A DNA stretch of 64,000 nucleotides. Source: Theileria orientalis strain Shintoku. Its lineage: Eukaryota; Apicomplexa; Aconoidasida; Piroplasmida; Theileriidae. This document shows positions 21,580 to 33,070 of this stretch, one piece after another (position 1 is the stretch's first letter; every line of letters begins with the position of its first letter). The stretch lies in assembly GCF_000740895.1 (NCBI RefSeq), contig NC_025263.1, forward strand, positions 930,001 to 994,000. Reading direction: 5' to 3'. A model generated the notes under the pieces. It did no database searches. It saw only the letters and a list, made by a program, of their open reading frames with translations, and had not been told where the DNA came from. The position numbers and the translations under genes are program-made.

Positions 21580-21960
21580 ATGGTTTTTTATGAATCCTAT
21601 TTGCTTTTTTCTAAGGTTGCCAATCCTGACGAAATTGGTTCTGTGTTATCTCATATTGCCAAGTTGGCCAACACATACCATGGTGTTCTTCTTCGCACTC
21701 AGGACCTCGGAATCAGGTACACATCCCACCGGTACTTTCACTTTTCTAAATATTTTTGTTTTAGGGTGAATAAGGCTCGTGTTGGTGTTTTCTGGTATGG
21801 AAGGTACTTCTATGTCGCCTTAGCTGCCAACCCTAAGATCGTCCCCAACCTACACAAGCTTTACAACTCAAACTCGAGCATCCTCAGACACACTACCATT
21901 AGGATGCTGTATCGCACCAACTTGATGACTAGTCCCTACAGTCACCTCTACGACCCCTAG
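21580..21960 (+). CDS. bS6-type organellar ribosomal protein, probably mitochondrial
   Basis: Component of the organellar small ribosomal subunit. Two exons (21580-21716, 21765-21960) with a 48-nt intron give 110 residues, a normal bS6 length. The order of elements matches bS6: MVFYESYLLF strand, a helix PDEIGSVLSHIAKLANTYHG, the LRTQDLGIR-VNKARVGVFW beta hairpin, YFYVALAANPKIVPNLHKLY and SILRHTTIRMLY. The intron removal is required to restore the hairpin. There is no signal peptide, which argues for mitochondria over apicoplast. It converges on the eL42 gene with about 70 bp between stops. Confidence 0.8.
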   Translation: MVFYESYLLFSKVANPDEIGSVLSHIAKLANTYHGVLLRTQDLGIRYTSHRYFHFSKYFCFRVNKARVGVFWYGRYFYVALAANPKIVPNLHKLYNSNSSILRHTTIRMLYRTNLMTSPYSHLYDP

Positions 21961-22031
21961 TTCATAATATTATGTTATGAACATACGTTTACTAATATCA
22001 AGCTATGTATTTCACGTTTCACAAGATTAGT

Positions 22032-22374
22032 TTAGTATGAAGCGCCCTTGGTCTTCTTATCACCTCCGAGCTCGAAGTTCTTGCATCTCTTTAGTTTAGC
22101 GAAGTGCTTCTTCTTGCAGACGGTACATTCCTATTATTCGTTTATTAGTTGATAAACTTACGAGTTTCAAAACAATTTTCTTTGTGGTCTTTGCTTTCTT
22201 TCTAAAAATGGGCTTCGTTTGTCCTCCGAAACCTTTTTGCTTCATGTCGTAACGCCTTTTACCCTGAACGTGAACACTGTCTTTTCCCTTTTTATACTGG
22301 GAAACTTTGTGTAGTTGATGTTTCTTGCACTTGCCTGAGCAAAGTGTCTTCCTTGTCTTTGGAACATTAACCAT
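22032..22374 (-). CDS. RPL44: 60S ribosomal protein eL42 (L44/L36a)
   Basis: Cytosolic large-subunit protein at the tRNA E site. Two exons (22374-22162, 22130-22032) separated by a 31-nt intron give 103 residues, near the usual 105. The sequence begins [19 protein letters not shown], continues [19 protein letters not shown] and [18 protein letters not shown], and after the intron has the second zinc-ribbon pair in [19 protein letters not shown]. All four zinc-ribbon cysteines are present. Confidence 0.97.
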
Positions 22375-23517
22375 TTTACTATCCTATATATAGTTATATT
22401 TTATGTGAATAGCACAATACAAGAATATGAGGATTCTTATATTAATATGTGTCATAAAGATTAAATATAACATATTAATATTGTTACATAAAGTAATAAG
22501 GTAATAAAACTAATAAAAAAATAAAGGAAAATACTTATAACATATCAATATACATATAATTCAATAATAAACGTTGGTGAATAAATAAATATTAAAAACG
22601 TTTGCTCACCCTTTGATTAATGAAATATATACAATATTTAACGAAATATAAATTAATTCGTAATTAATAATAAATCTAGAATCATTATATTATGTTATCC
22701 CCATTAGAATCACAAATGGAATATTAACTATATATTCATTGATATACATATAAAATTTCAAATACAAATTTATAAGCTTCGAAATCTGTTATGTTCAGAA
22801 TCGTTTCATATTCAATAAACTTTACACCCATTACAAAATAAATATAAACATATATATTAATTATTCACTTATACACATTAGATATTATAATTTAATATAA
22901 TAATAAAACAAATTAACAAATATTATTTTGTTGTTTTTAAATAAAATATTTTTTATATATTGAACTAATTTAACATTAATTGATATAGTTTAATAAACAC
23001 AAATGTTAACAAAACAATAAAGTTTTAAGAAAAAATATAATCAATATTTGTAAAATAAAGTTTGAACAATAAGAATCTTCAACTAAAATTAGTTAAAAAG
23101 AACAGGTTATGTGGAGTTATTGATTGTTAGTAAAATGAGGCTTTATATTATATAAACTTTGTATGATTATTATTTTTTGTAAAATATGTTATTTATATTT
23201 TATCAGTGTAGTTTTAGATTAATGTGTAAATTATTTTTCAAAAAATTTCATGAAGCACATATGAGTATTTTCTAATGAGAAAATTCGAACCATTTTGCGA
23301 TTAAACTGTAACATATTTTAATAAATACACGGATTTTAACACTATAATTGATATTCTAATTAATACATGAATTTTAAAGATACACACTCAAATGCATAAC
23401 TCTCGGCTTCCTTTCTGTCAGGGCGTAGACAACGAGATGGTGCCATAGATCCTTCAACTTCCTTCCATCTACAACTATGAACCTATTTTTACACAGATTA
23501 AATTACTGTAAATCATA
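22375..23517. other. Long AT-rich divergent spacer
   Basis: About 1.1 kb of very AT-rich sequence between the diverging eL42 and metacaspase genes. There is no ORF of coding quality and no RNA-like fold that I can see. It is the longest gene-free stretch in the window and presumably contains both promoters. Confidence 0.55.
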
Positions 23518-26500
23518 ATGGATCTAGTCATTGATAAAGTGTCGAACGTTGACTCTGATCTGATGCAGGGTGCATCAGAAAATGAATCGACTGTCGAAAA
23601 TCAAACAAACTCGTTAGTAACACCAGACAAGCTGTTATATAAAACAAAAAATAATGAGGCTCTTTCTGGTATCGATAAATTCACATTCGATAAAACTCTC
23701 GAAGAGGAGCATACTCTCCTCAAATCAGAAGTTACCGGCCCATATCCACAAAATTTGGAACAATTAATTCAGGAGAGTGTCTCGAAGTCGACAGCGCGAC
23801 TTTTGACGAAGAACGCCCTAAAATATTTGGACAAGGATCTAGAGGTCAGTGCTGGAGAAGGCGTTTCGAAGCAATTCACAGTGAGGTCAGCCAAGAAAGA
23901 GGCCAATTCCAAGGCAACAGTGCGAAAAGAGGAAGGTTTCGACCTGCCTCTGAAATCTACAGTCGACAAATCCGCTTACGAGTCCACCAGGTCAATATAC
24001 ATTGACCCTAAGATATCGTCCTTCAGGCTACACAAGGTAACTTACGAGATGTATAAGCTGTTCGAAAACATAAGGGCCTTTGATTCATCATCCAGGGCTG
24101 ACAAAACGTCCAACAGGGGCTCAAACGCTGTTGAAAGCGAGAGCGTGTCTGCTAACGCCAACGCTCAGCCCTCGATGAGGAAGCTGAGCATCGTGAGTTC
24201 GAATTTCGGCGAGACTGAGCAGAGCACGGGCGCCCTGTTCGAATCCAGGCTTAAGCCAAAGCCGTTCCCTTCCGTCAGCACTCTGTACCCTGAGGATTCT
24301 AACCACCTGACCTACTCTATCTCAAACAGATTTGGAAACAGCTCGTCCAGCTTCTCCGGGAATTCTGAGAGGTTTGAAGGGAGTGCTTTCAACTCAAGTG
24401 ACCTAAAAACAAGCTTTGAGCAGGGCTTCCTCGATAAAGCACCTGGTATCGGCAGCGGTCTTGACCAGGCTCCATCACATTTTACATCAACCGATTATGG
24501 TAGCAGGGACTACAATCAAGATGATTACTTGGCGAGCAGCTACGACGATGAAGCGCGCAAGAAGTTCAGCTATCCAATGGTCTATAAAACTGCAGATTAC
24601 ACTAAGTTTTATGACAGGGGTGATTCAAAAGATCTCGTTTATGGAGTTTACAAATACGATACGTCAAATTATAACACTGAAGCCGAAAGGGCACAAAAAT
24701 ACAGCGTTGAAAGAGCGAACAAGGAAGAATTCCAATCAGGTGGCTACAAGGGGAATTTTGAAACCAGACATCAAGATGCTGCCCATGAGACGTCTGAATA
24801 CAAGCAGGATGAGTGCCCATATTCTGAGGAGACTAACTATAAGTCCGCACCATCAAAAGGGTATCCCACTGAACACAACGGGGACTTTGAATTGTATAAA
24901 ATTGACCTAAATTTCAAGGAAAAGGTGGACGTAGAGCCTTTTGCCACCGCAGTCAGTAAAAGCAAGGATGTGGAGGAGTCTGAGGCAGTGAACTACACGT
25001 GCTTTAGCAGCGGCAAAAAAGCTGACGACAAGGGCCTCAAAAACGAGTCGAACGCGGCCGGCAGTGCCAAGAAAGCAATGCCAGCCGGGTCGTCGAATCT
25101 GCCTAATCGTCAGAGTTTCAATCCGAATTACGTGACGAAGGTATACGTGCCTCTTGACCGGATGAACTTGCTCCCGAAGAGGAGAGCTGTGGTTGTGGGA
25201 TGCAACTACCTGGGGAACCCGAACGCACAGCTCAGAGGAAGCTGCAACGACGCGTTCGCTTTTGCCCAGGTCCTGGTCACCAAGTATAACTTTGACCCTA
25301 GTGAGGTCGTTCTTCTTTTGGACTCGAGACCCAGCCCGGCCTACACCAGATACTTATCGCAATTTAACCAAAATAACCCTTTTCAGCCGAATCAGGCTGG
25401 CAACGAGTTCAACCTGGACCTGAGCCGCGTGAAGTCCAACATAATTGAGCGCAACGTCTATCCTACGAAGAAAACGTCCATGTTCGGGTGGCACCTGGTC
25501 GACAGGGACCTGAAACACCTTGCGCTCAGCGAGAATTTGTACGTGGACGCTGCTGTGATCCCTGCGCCTGAGGAGATGCAGCCTACCAGGGCCAACGTCT
25601 TCAGGTCTCTCAAGTGGCTCAACTACGTCAGCGCGCCCAACGACTTCGCACTCTTCTACTTCTCAGGCCAGTCGGTGCAGGTTGACGATCTGTCGGGCTA
25701 CGAGGGCGACGGCTTCGACGAGGCTCTGGTGCCTGCCGACTACGAAAGGAACGGGCTGGTCACGTGCAACGACCTCAAGTGCCTCTTCCAGTCGATAGGG
25801 GCGACCTGCAGGCTCAACGTCTTCCTCGACACCTGCAATATGCAGACCGTCGTTGGGGGCTCCAGCAGAGCAGGCCCAGTCAAGGGCAGCAAGATGAAGG
25901 GGATATGGCCGTTTTCGGAGCCCACAGGGAAGCTGAACACCTTCAAGTGCGGGGACTGGGTCGACAAGGACCAGAAGATGATAAACCAGATGGCCAGGGC
26001 CAAGTTCATTCCCACGCTGCAGGTCGACAGCCTGAGCAGCCTCTCTGACGTGCAGCTGTCGCTGGACGCGACTCACGGCGTGGTCAACTACTGCGTGCTC
26101 TCGTCCAGCAACTTGAACTCAGTGTCGCTCGAGTGCCTGTTCAAGCCTCTTAACCTGGGCCAGGTCTGCAAGGACAACGACAAGTTGAACCTGGTGAGCG
26201 ACTGGAGCTTCAAGGCCAAGTCCTCCAAGGGCGAGCCCTCGAACATGGTCACCGAGGACGAGGTCATCGTGCATGGCGCATTTACGTACGCGCTTCTCCT
26301 CACGCTGCTGTATGACAAATCGTCAAGGCGAGGTGGGCTCGGAGTGGACGAGGTGGTCGAGGGCGTCAACAGGAAGTTGTCGCAGCTGAAGAGGATTAGG
26401 CTGCCGAGGCTAAACCAGCAGTGCGAGGCTCTCTTTTACCACTCTTCAAAACTGCCCAAAAACGCCTTCCTCTTCCCTCCGAACTTTAGCAAGTACCAGA

Positions 26501-27339
26501 GGCCTAAGCCCACCGGCAGCTCCTACGGGTTCTACCTCCCCGGGGACGCCTGGCTTTTCATGGTCGACCAGGGCAGGGAGATGGCGCGAGAGCACCAGCA
26601 GAAGTTCGAAAGGATGAAAACTGACCTCATAACCCTCACGAACTTGAACAACAAGTTATTCAACCAGAACGAGGGGGCGACGAAGTTGAACACCACTAGG
26701 ACCCAGAACGCCGTCAACCCCGATCACCACACCAGCAGGTCAGGCAGCGGCGTCGACCCCAACCTGCTCCAAACTAAGATGTGCGGCCTGGGCAAAGCCC
26801 ATGGAACTGCTCGCGTAGGCAAAGTTGGACCGAATCAGCAGGTTGGCCAGTTCAAGAGCCTTCCAAACACATTAGAAGCTTCCATGAAGCCAGCGGCCAA
26901 CCCTAGCATGAAAACTCCGGGAGCAACTGGTAGGAGCATGACTAATAACGTTAGTGCAAGGGTGTTTACCAGGAATTCGAGCGTGGCGGCCAAGGGGACC
27001 TCTCGAAGCAAGACTGCCGCTGTCAATAACGTGAGAACGGCCACAGCGCGCAAGTTCACCGACGTGATCCAGAGCCACAACTGGTACGGGGGCTGCACAG
27101 CTTCTGCTCCGTTTAACGCTACGTCGGGGGACCGGTGTTACTACAGCCAGCCCACCTGGTACGCCGGCGCTCGAGACGATTTCAACTTCGGCGGCGCCAG
27201 CTGGAACGATCAGGCGTACTACGACCAGTATTACCACTCGAAGCTGGGAACCATTCCCGTATATGAGCCCATAACGGACGCAATGCTGCAGAATCTTCCA
27301 ACAAGAAGATCGTTTAACGTTTTGTACCAGAAATTTTAA
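23518..27339 (+). CDS. Metacaspase-like protein with degenerate catalytic dyad
   Basis: Single-exon gene of 1273 residues. Residues 1-540 are mostly disordered and charged, rich in Ser, Tyr, Asp and Lys. The caspase-like C14 domain covers about residues 545-980: PKRRAVVVGCNYLG, LRGSCNDAFAFAQVLV, VVLLLDSR, NDFALFYFSGQSVQVDDLSGYEGDGFDEALVPADY, LNVFLDTCNMQTVV. The catalytic histidine of the usual SGHG motif is replaced by Gln718 (25669-25671), while the catalytic cysteine is kept (Cys773) but in the context DTCN, not DCCH or DSCH. A stretch of about 70 residues separates the beta1 and SGQ motifs, longer than usual. The C-terminal 200 residues are basic and Asn/Ser/Thr-rich and end in a Tyr/Gly/Asp-rich tail. 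It is probably a pseudoenzyme or has altered activity, which is inference. Confidence 0.85.
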   Translation: MDLVIDKVSNVDSDLMQGASENESTVENQTNSLVTPDKLLYKTKNNEALSGIDKFTFDKTLEEEHTLLKSEVTGPYPQNLEQLIQESVSKSTARLLTKNALKYLDKDLEVSAGEGVSKQFTVRSAKKEANSKATVRKEEGFDLPLKSTVDKSAYESTRSIYIDPKISSFRLHKVTYEMYKLFENIRAFDSSSRADKTSNRGSNAVESESVSANANAQPSMRKLSIVSSNFGETEQSTGALFESRLKPKPFPSVSTLYPEDSNHLTYSISNRFGNSSSSFSGNSERFEGSAFNSSDLKTSFEQGFLDKAPGIGSGLDQAPSHFTSTDYGSRDYNQDDYLASSYDDEARKKFSYPMVYKTADYTKFYDRGDSKDLVYGVYKYDTSNYNTEAERAQKYSVERANKEEFQSGGYKGNFETRHQDAAHETSEYKQDECPYSEETNYKSAPSKGYPTEHNGDFELYKIDLNFKEKVDVEPFATAVSKSKDVEESEAVNYTCFSSGKKADDKGLKNESNAAGSAKKAMPAGSSNLPNRQSFNPNYVTKVYVPLDRMNLLPKRRAVVVGCNYLGNPNAQLRGSCNDAFAFAQVLVTKYNFDPSEVVLLLDSRPSPAYTRYLSQFNQNNPFQPNQAGNEFNLDLSRVKSNIIERNVYPTKKTSMFGWHLVDRDLKHLALSENLYVDAAVIPAPEEMQPTRANVFRSLKWLNYVSAPNDFALFYFSGQSVQVDDLSGYEGDGFDEALVPADYERNGLVTCNDLKCLFQSIGATCRLNVFLDTCNMQTVVGGSSRAGPVKGSKMKGIWPFSEPTGKLNTFKCGDWVDKDQKMINQMARAKFIPTLQVDSLSSLSDVQLSLDATHGVVNYCVLSSSNLNSVSLECLFKPLNLGQVCKDNDKLNLVSDWSFKAKSSKGEPSNMVTEDEVIVHGAFTYALLLTLLYDKSSRRGGLGVDEVVEGVNRKLSQLKRIRLPRLNQQCEALFYHSSKLPKNAFLFPPNFSKYQRPKPTGSSYGFYLPGDAWLFMVDQGREMAREHQQKFERMKTDLITLTNLNNKLFNQNEGATKLNTTRTQNAVNPDHHTSRSGSGVDPNLLQTKMCGLGKAHGTARVGKVGPNQQVGQFKSLPNTLEASMKPAANPSMKTPGATGRSMTNNVSARVFTRNSSVAAKGTSRSKTAAVNNVRTATARKFTDVIQSHNWYGGCTASAPFNATSGDRCYYSQPTWYAGARDDFNFGGASWNDQAYYDQYYHSKLGTIPVYEPITDAMLQNLPTRRSFNVLYQKF

Positions 27340-27584
27340 ACAAATTTTAATTTATTAATTTTTTACACACTGTAACATAACGTTCATTTTTAATTATTTT
27401 ATCAATTGTATGTCAATAGTTTGTGTATTAAATTCATTATTTATTTAAATAATGCTCGAAATAAGTACTTGTACCTTACATAATTTAGCTGTGGTGTCTG
27501 AGCAAATAAACAGATGTAGATACCCTTAATCTAATCTAAAATATACTAATCTATGTACATTTAACACGTTAATGTTTTGTAAAT

Positions 27585-30500
27585 ATGGAATCTCGCAGTA
27601 ACGATTATAATAAAACCAACGCGCTCACGTCACTGTCTCCCGTGGAGTTTAGCAATTACGAATGTGAAATAAAGTAACCAATAGATAAAATTTCATATTT
27701 AATAATCAAATCCATTTGTGTTTATCGTTGAAATAATAATTTATTAGTGATGGCTTCAATAAGTATCTTAAGGACGCTGGATTTGATACGTACGGATTCA
27801 ATTTCAATGTTCTAACAATCTTGGGATCGCAGAGCAGCGGCAAAAGTATAAATTAGATAAGTTGTATCAGTTATACCCGTGTATTTTATGAGCTTTTGAT
27901 TTTTCTTCAGGCCACCTGCTCAACAGTTTGTTCTCTTCGAAGTTTCAAACAATGGATTCGTCGAAGGGGCACTCTCAGACGACAAAGGGGATATGGGCGT
28001 CACTGCTGCTGCCGAAGGAAAGGAGCGCAAACGCAGTGGTTGTGTTTGACTCGGAAGGAACGGACTCACGGGAACGCGGAGAAGGAAGACTGACCTTCGA
28101 GCACAGGTCGTCACTCTTCTGCTTGGCTCTATCAGACGTGGTCGTGGTTAACCTGTGGTACAACTCGCTGGGAAATCTAACAAGCTCAAACTACGGGCTG
28201 CTGAAAACAGTAGTGGAAGCGAATTTGGAGCTGGTTGATTCCAACAATGACCAGTTAGTGCTATCTATGAATAGATATGTAGAATATAATAAAACGCAAG
28301 TTCATTTTAACAAAATAAATACAAATTCAGAAGCTTAAAAACACTGTTATTCTTTTGCGTGAGAGATTGGTCGCCGAACCTTTCGCCATTAAGTAAGTGA
28401 TGATATAAGTGTTATATAGTGTGCATGGATAATTTGTGCAAAATAATAAAAACCCGTAGATGTGGTAAAGGATTATGTAATGAATAAGTATATGTCCAGC
28501 ATATGGAATGAAATAACTAAGGTAAGCTCGAAGCTTGAATGAGTGAGTTTAGCCAGCAAGGTTCGCAAATGTGGGAGTGGAGTCGTTGTTTGAGATAAGA
28601 GTCTTCGGATTGTCTAATGCAATCACGGACACAGTAAGGTTCAACGAGGACCTGGAAGAGCTGAGAAGGGCGTGGAACGAGCTGAGGCCGTCAAAATACT
28701 CGAGGCTGGTTCCATCAGACGGGTTCTTTGTGTACTGCAATAACGTGTGGAATACAATCATAGAGCAGAATCACCTGGACATACCGACGCAGAAGGAGAT
28801 GCTGTCAAGCTACAGGTGCGCAGAAATCAAGAGCGCAGTGCTGCAAAAGGTAGCGAGTGGCCTAAACGAGCACGCGGAGGGAGAGTTTATGGAATACGTA
28901 TTGAAGTTGCTGAAGGAGGCGGAAGAGCTGTACTTCACAGAAGCATCGAGATATGATGCAAGTGTGTCGAAGAGAGTAGCAAATGAGCTTTTATCACAGT
29001 AAGTTTTGTTAAGGTGGATACAATTTTACGTAAACCTTGAAAATTATATTGTAAGCAGAGTCCAGAAACATACTTGGACAATATATACAAATATTTATAT
29101 AAATAAATATCCATCTAGTACAAGTTTATCTGATACAAATTAATGTAAATAGATACTCATTTAAACAAATTATATTTAAATAAATATTGGTGTAGACTAT
29201 GTGGAAGGTTACAGCCTTATTTTGAGTCGGCATTGGGAGATTATGTAAAAAAGTTGACCGTAGAAGCATCATCAATGCTCGAAAAGGAGTTTGCAGTATC
29301 CAGGGAAGGGAAGGTTGTGAAGGTAGGGGGATCAGATCCACACGAAGCATGGCCGAAGTTCGCAGATAAGTGCCAAGAGTTGCAAAGAACACGATCGGAT
29401 AAGTTGGAAACACACCTGGAAGGATTTAAAGTCTCGCACGACAATAAGGTGAAGTTCGAATATGAGTTTGACACACAGTCACTCAAGGAGCACCTTAAGC
29501 TGAGCCTGTCAAGCGAGTTTGACGTAACGAGGTCGAGGCAACTGGAGCTGTTGAAACAGCAAGTGGAGACGCTAGCAGACTCGTGCTTCGTGCTCCTCAA
29601 GTCGAATCTGATGGAAAGGTCACTGAAGGAAGACGAGTTCTGGACGTACTTTGAAGAAATGTTCGAGGAAACACACAAAAACTGCCTCAACTCCTACAAA
29701 GGCAGCTACAAGGGGCTGCTGAGTGAAGTCTCTGAAAACGAGTTTGAGTACCTGTCGCTCGTACTAATGCTGGGAAGAGCAAGGAATAACTTTGAGAAGC
29801 TGCAGAGTAACCTGGAGGACCTGGTGGTGGACAGGTTCGACAGGTTTTTCAACTACCAGGAGTTCAAGGGGGAGCTGGTGCCGACGGAGTGGCACAAGCA
29901 GTCGGACCAGGAGCTGAACAACAGGTACAAGCAGTCGAAGGAGGACGCGCTCTACCTTCTGCAGGTCTTTAAGAAGACGAGGACGAGGACCGTGCCAGTG
30001 TTTAGCCTGGTCTCGGTGAAGAAGAATCACTACTTCTACCGCACGCTCGAGGAGAAGCCGAACGAAAGCTACAGCAGCGTGCTGAGTGAGAAGGCGCGGC
30101 TGGAGGCGACTGAGACCTGCGGCAAGAGGTTCCTGGAGATGTACAAGAACGCCCAGGTCGTGCAGAACGCAGGCGGCGCAATGAGCTCGTGGAGGAACAT
30201 ACCGCCCTTCTTCTGGCTCGTGCTCCTGGTGCTGGGATGGAACGAGATAAGGTCGGTGCTCAGAGTGGTCTTTAAGTTCCAGCTACTAATTCCACTGGTG
30301 CTCGCACTGTATTTCGGATTCAGCTACGTGGCGAAGAGGTTCTTCGGACCAGCAGCGGAGCAGTAAGTGGATTGATTACGATAAGTAGATAGGCTATCGA
30401 TACTTATACAAGCACAATGTAGTTACGGAAGCAGATAACAACTTACTTGGGTAGAAAGGCTTACATATTGAATAAACTAATGTAACACGCTTAGATACGT

Positions 30501-30609
30501 GAAGATGGTGCGCCAGAGACTGTTGGATTTGCTAAAGTTATCGATAACATATTCAATAAAGGCGCTCAATCGACTAAACAGCAAACGAGCTGCCCGAAAG
30601 AAGGAATGA
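27585..30609 (+). CDS. SEY1: SEY1 / RHD3-type dynamin-like GTPase (atlastin analogue)
   Basis: ER membrane GTPase that fuses ER tubules. Eight exons (27585-27673, 27748-27845, 27911-28253, 28331-28392, 28460-28521, 28553-28998, 29196-30362, 30495-30609) give 793 residues with exact frame. GTPase elements are the P-loop GSQSSGKS split by the second intron, the switch region SKGHSQTTKGIW, VVFDSEGTDSRERGEG (G3) and FFCVRDWSP (G4). A long helical stalk follows, then two closely spaced membrane segments (FFWLVLLVLGW and LLIPLVLALYFGFSYV) and a basic cytosolic tail in the last exon ending AARKKE. The last exon is inferred, because without it the protein would stop just after the second membrane segment at the donor site. 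Confidence 0.93.
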
Positions 30610-30916
30610 CTTAAAACAACGAAGTTTGAGTCCTTCCAACGATAATGTTTTATTTTGCGTGTGTTTTGGAATTTTAAACTGTAAATAATACTCTAATATG
30701 GTATTATTGAGTTGTATGTGAGGTAGAGTATACGTCGTACACAATAAGTATTTTTTTGGTCAACAGTAAGAATGATCAGTTAATTTTTGTACCATATTAG
30801 TTTAAATAGATTAAAACGCTGGTATATTTACCGTATTGTGTGTTTCACTGTGGTTTCTGTTATAAAATACATAATATCGCAATCACATATAAAACCTTTT
30901 CATTTGTGATCACAAA
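30610..30916. other. Spacer between SEY1 and ZNHIT1
   Basis: AT-rich sequence with SEY1 3' region and the ZNHIT1 promoter. Nothing distinctive is seen. Confidence 0.5.
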
Positions 30917-31381
30917 ATGGCCAAAAGAGGCCGCAAAGCCAGAGGATCGGACGAGGAGTATGACGCTAAACCGGTTCACAAGGTATCTTCGTCGCGATAT
31001 AAACACAGAGAGCCCATGGACGTGAACCTGATGATAGAGCACGACGAGGTGGAAGCTGACAAGTAAGAGTAGATAAATACTGGCATTCACACAGTTATTA
31101 TACACTGACTAATACACACTCTTATGATTATTAGGGAATGCAGCGTTTACTCACACATGTTCAGAAACAACGAGCCGTGTTGGAGGTCGGCGTACGCCAA
31201 GGGCTCGACCAGGCCCGCACGCCACCTCTGCGTCATCTGCGGGTTCTTCGCGAACTACAAGTGCCGGAACTGCGCAAGCCGCAGAATCGAGGGCATCGAC
31301 AGCTACTACTGCAGTCTGCGCTGCCTCGAGGTCCACAACGAGACGAACTGCGGGAAGGCCGTCCACCTGGCCCAGTGGTAG
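30917..31381 (+). CDS. HIT zinc-finger protein, ZNHIT1/VPS71-like SWR1 complex subunit
   Basis: Predicted nuclear subunit of the SWR1/SRCAP remodeler that deposits H2A.Z. Two exons (30917-31062, 31135-31381) with a 72-nt intron give 130 residues. A basic N-terminus (MAKRGRKARG) leads to a linker. The C-terminal zf-HIT domain reads CVICGFFANYKCRNCASRR...YYCSLRCLEVHNETNCGK, with the expected Cys/His ligands in order and a short insertion after the second pair. It is shorter than animal ZNHIT1. Its stop codon (31379-31381) directly abuts the stop codon of the convergent DIM1 gene. Confidence 0.82.
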
Positions 31382-32923
31382 TCAGTCGTCCATCTCAACG
31401 TCATCCTCGAACAGGAAGTTGGGCATTGCGTCTGAAAATTAAATTGGTTAGCGTTTAGAGTTTAATTTTGTTTTATGTTGATGGTACATGTGGGTAAGAT
31501 TTAGCTGTGTTAGCGCTAGGCTTATATCTATCTAACTACAGTTATTTAAGGTACCGTTCTTCACCGGTTTTGCAATGTTGCAAAAGTGGATTCCCACTTC
31601 GTTGAACGCCAGGAGCAGTTTCAAAAAGTCTGCAATGCTCACGGTTATGCTTCTTCGCTCCGATAGTCCGCTGTTCTCCAGTACCTCCATGCAAAAGTCC
31701 TAAGGTAAATGGTTAGTGCCACAACATACTTTGAAAGGCCTCTCTGTCGGTATTTGGTTGTTTATTGTACACCACGACTTATAATTAGATTCCAGGATTG
31801 ATAGTACTGACTGCTTCTTAAACAGGCTCCTCAGGGTCCTCCTTTTCCTCGAAAAACAGACCCTTATCATTCCATCCCACTCGCCAAAGTCAACCTAATA
31901 TACGCATTTAGTTATCCACATAGATGTGCATTATGTATATACTTACATACATATATGTATATATATGTGTATTATCTATATTATAGTTGAGTATACATCA
32001 GTGCCTACACACGCACCTAAGTATATAAATATGTGTAAATGCGAAACTTACAACGAGAGGCTCTTCCCTCGGCACTATCTTCACAATCATACTTTCAACC
32101 TTCGGCGGTGGGTTGAAACTTCCTAAACAGCTTTGGATTTGAGCAAAAACTACCTGGAGCCACCTTACACACTCTCGTCACTGTGCAGAACAGGCGAGTG
32201 TTTATGGCCAGTCTGCCATATTTATCGTCGTTTGGTGACGCGAGCAGTCTTTCTGCGAATTCTCGCTGGAAGATGATGATTGCGCTTCTGAACAGCGGCC
32301 TGTGCGATAGAATCTTAAAGATGAAGGGGCTTGAGATTTGGTACGGCAAGTTGGCAACACAGACGTCGAACTTTGGGAAATTGGTCCTCAGCGCGTCCGC
32401 CTCTATCACTTCCAGGTTACTGTAGCCCATCTGCAGGCAGCGCTTCTTCACTTCTCCGATCATGCGTGCATCAATATCGACTGCTATGACCTTCCTGGCC
32501 AGTGGCACCAGTCTAACTGTTATATTTCCAGTTCCTAACGCGTTATTTTGTTTTTATTTTATATTTTATGTGTTTATTCATTTCCATTATGAAATCATAA
32601 TAATATAATTACGCGTATGTTGTGTACCTGGTCCAATCTCTAATACTGTATCCGTGGTTCTGATCTCAGCGGCTTGTACTAGTTTATCGAGGACTCCTGG
32701 GTTTTTCAACATGTGTTGGCCAAATTTCTTCACGAAAACCATGCCCTGGTTGGTCGAATGGGATCTCACGTCGATTGTCGACCTTCCAAGCGTTCCCAAC
32801 CCGGCTGATCGTACATTTAAGTTTTTTGGTCCTAAAATTTTTAGTCTAATTACTTTCCGTACCTAATGGGACCGTGCGATAAGGTTCTATTCTATAGTTG
32901 CTTTTAGTTCTTCGTGTTGCCAT
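31382..32923 (-). CDS. DIM1: 18S rRNA dimethyladenosine transferase DIM1 (KsgA family)
   Basis: Dimethylates two adjacent adenosines near the 3' end of 18S rRNA and checks pre-40S maturation. Seven exons (32923-32863, 32831-32628, 32534-32154, 32122-32052, 31894-31730, 31699-31555, 31431-31382) give 358 residues with exact frame. Methyltransferase motifs are KKFGQHMLKNPGVLDKLV, VLEIGPGTGNIT (motif I, across an intron), VIAVDID (motif II), VCVANLPYQISSPFIF (motif IV, catalytic NLPY) and the family block FNPPPKVESMIVKI. The C-terminal domain has GMIRVCFSRKRRTLRSLF, typical of eukaryotic DIM1. The acidic end EDDVEMDD comes from a separate last exon. There is no organelle leader. Confidence 0.94.
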
Positions 32924-33070
32924 TATGTTAAACAATAGTCTATACTTATCTTTCAAATTTGATAAAAATAACATTTATATTACTCATAAATATCGCCATC
33001 TATTTTACAAAGATTCCTTACACATATACTAACTAGTTTACAAATTATTTGATTTAGTGGTGTCACAATA

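Noticed and set aside
22375..23517. Long AT-rich gap considered as a possible centromere, origin or hidden ncRNA
   Set aside because: No repeat periodicity, structured RNA or coding signal was visible by reading. It is explained adequately as a divergent promoter region.
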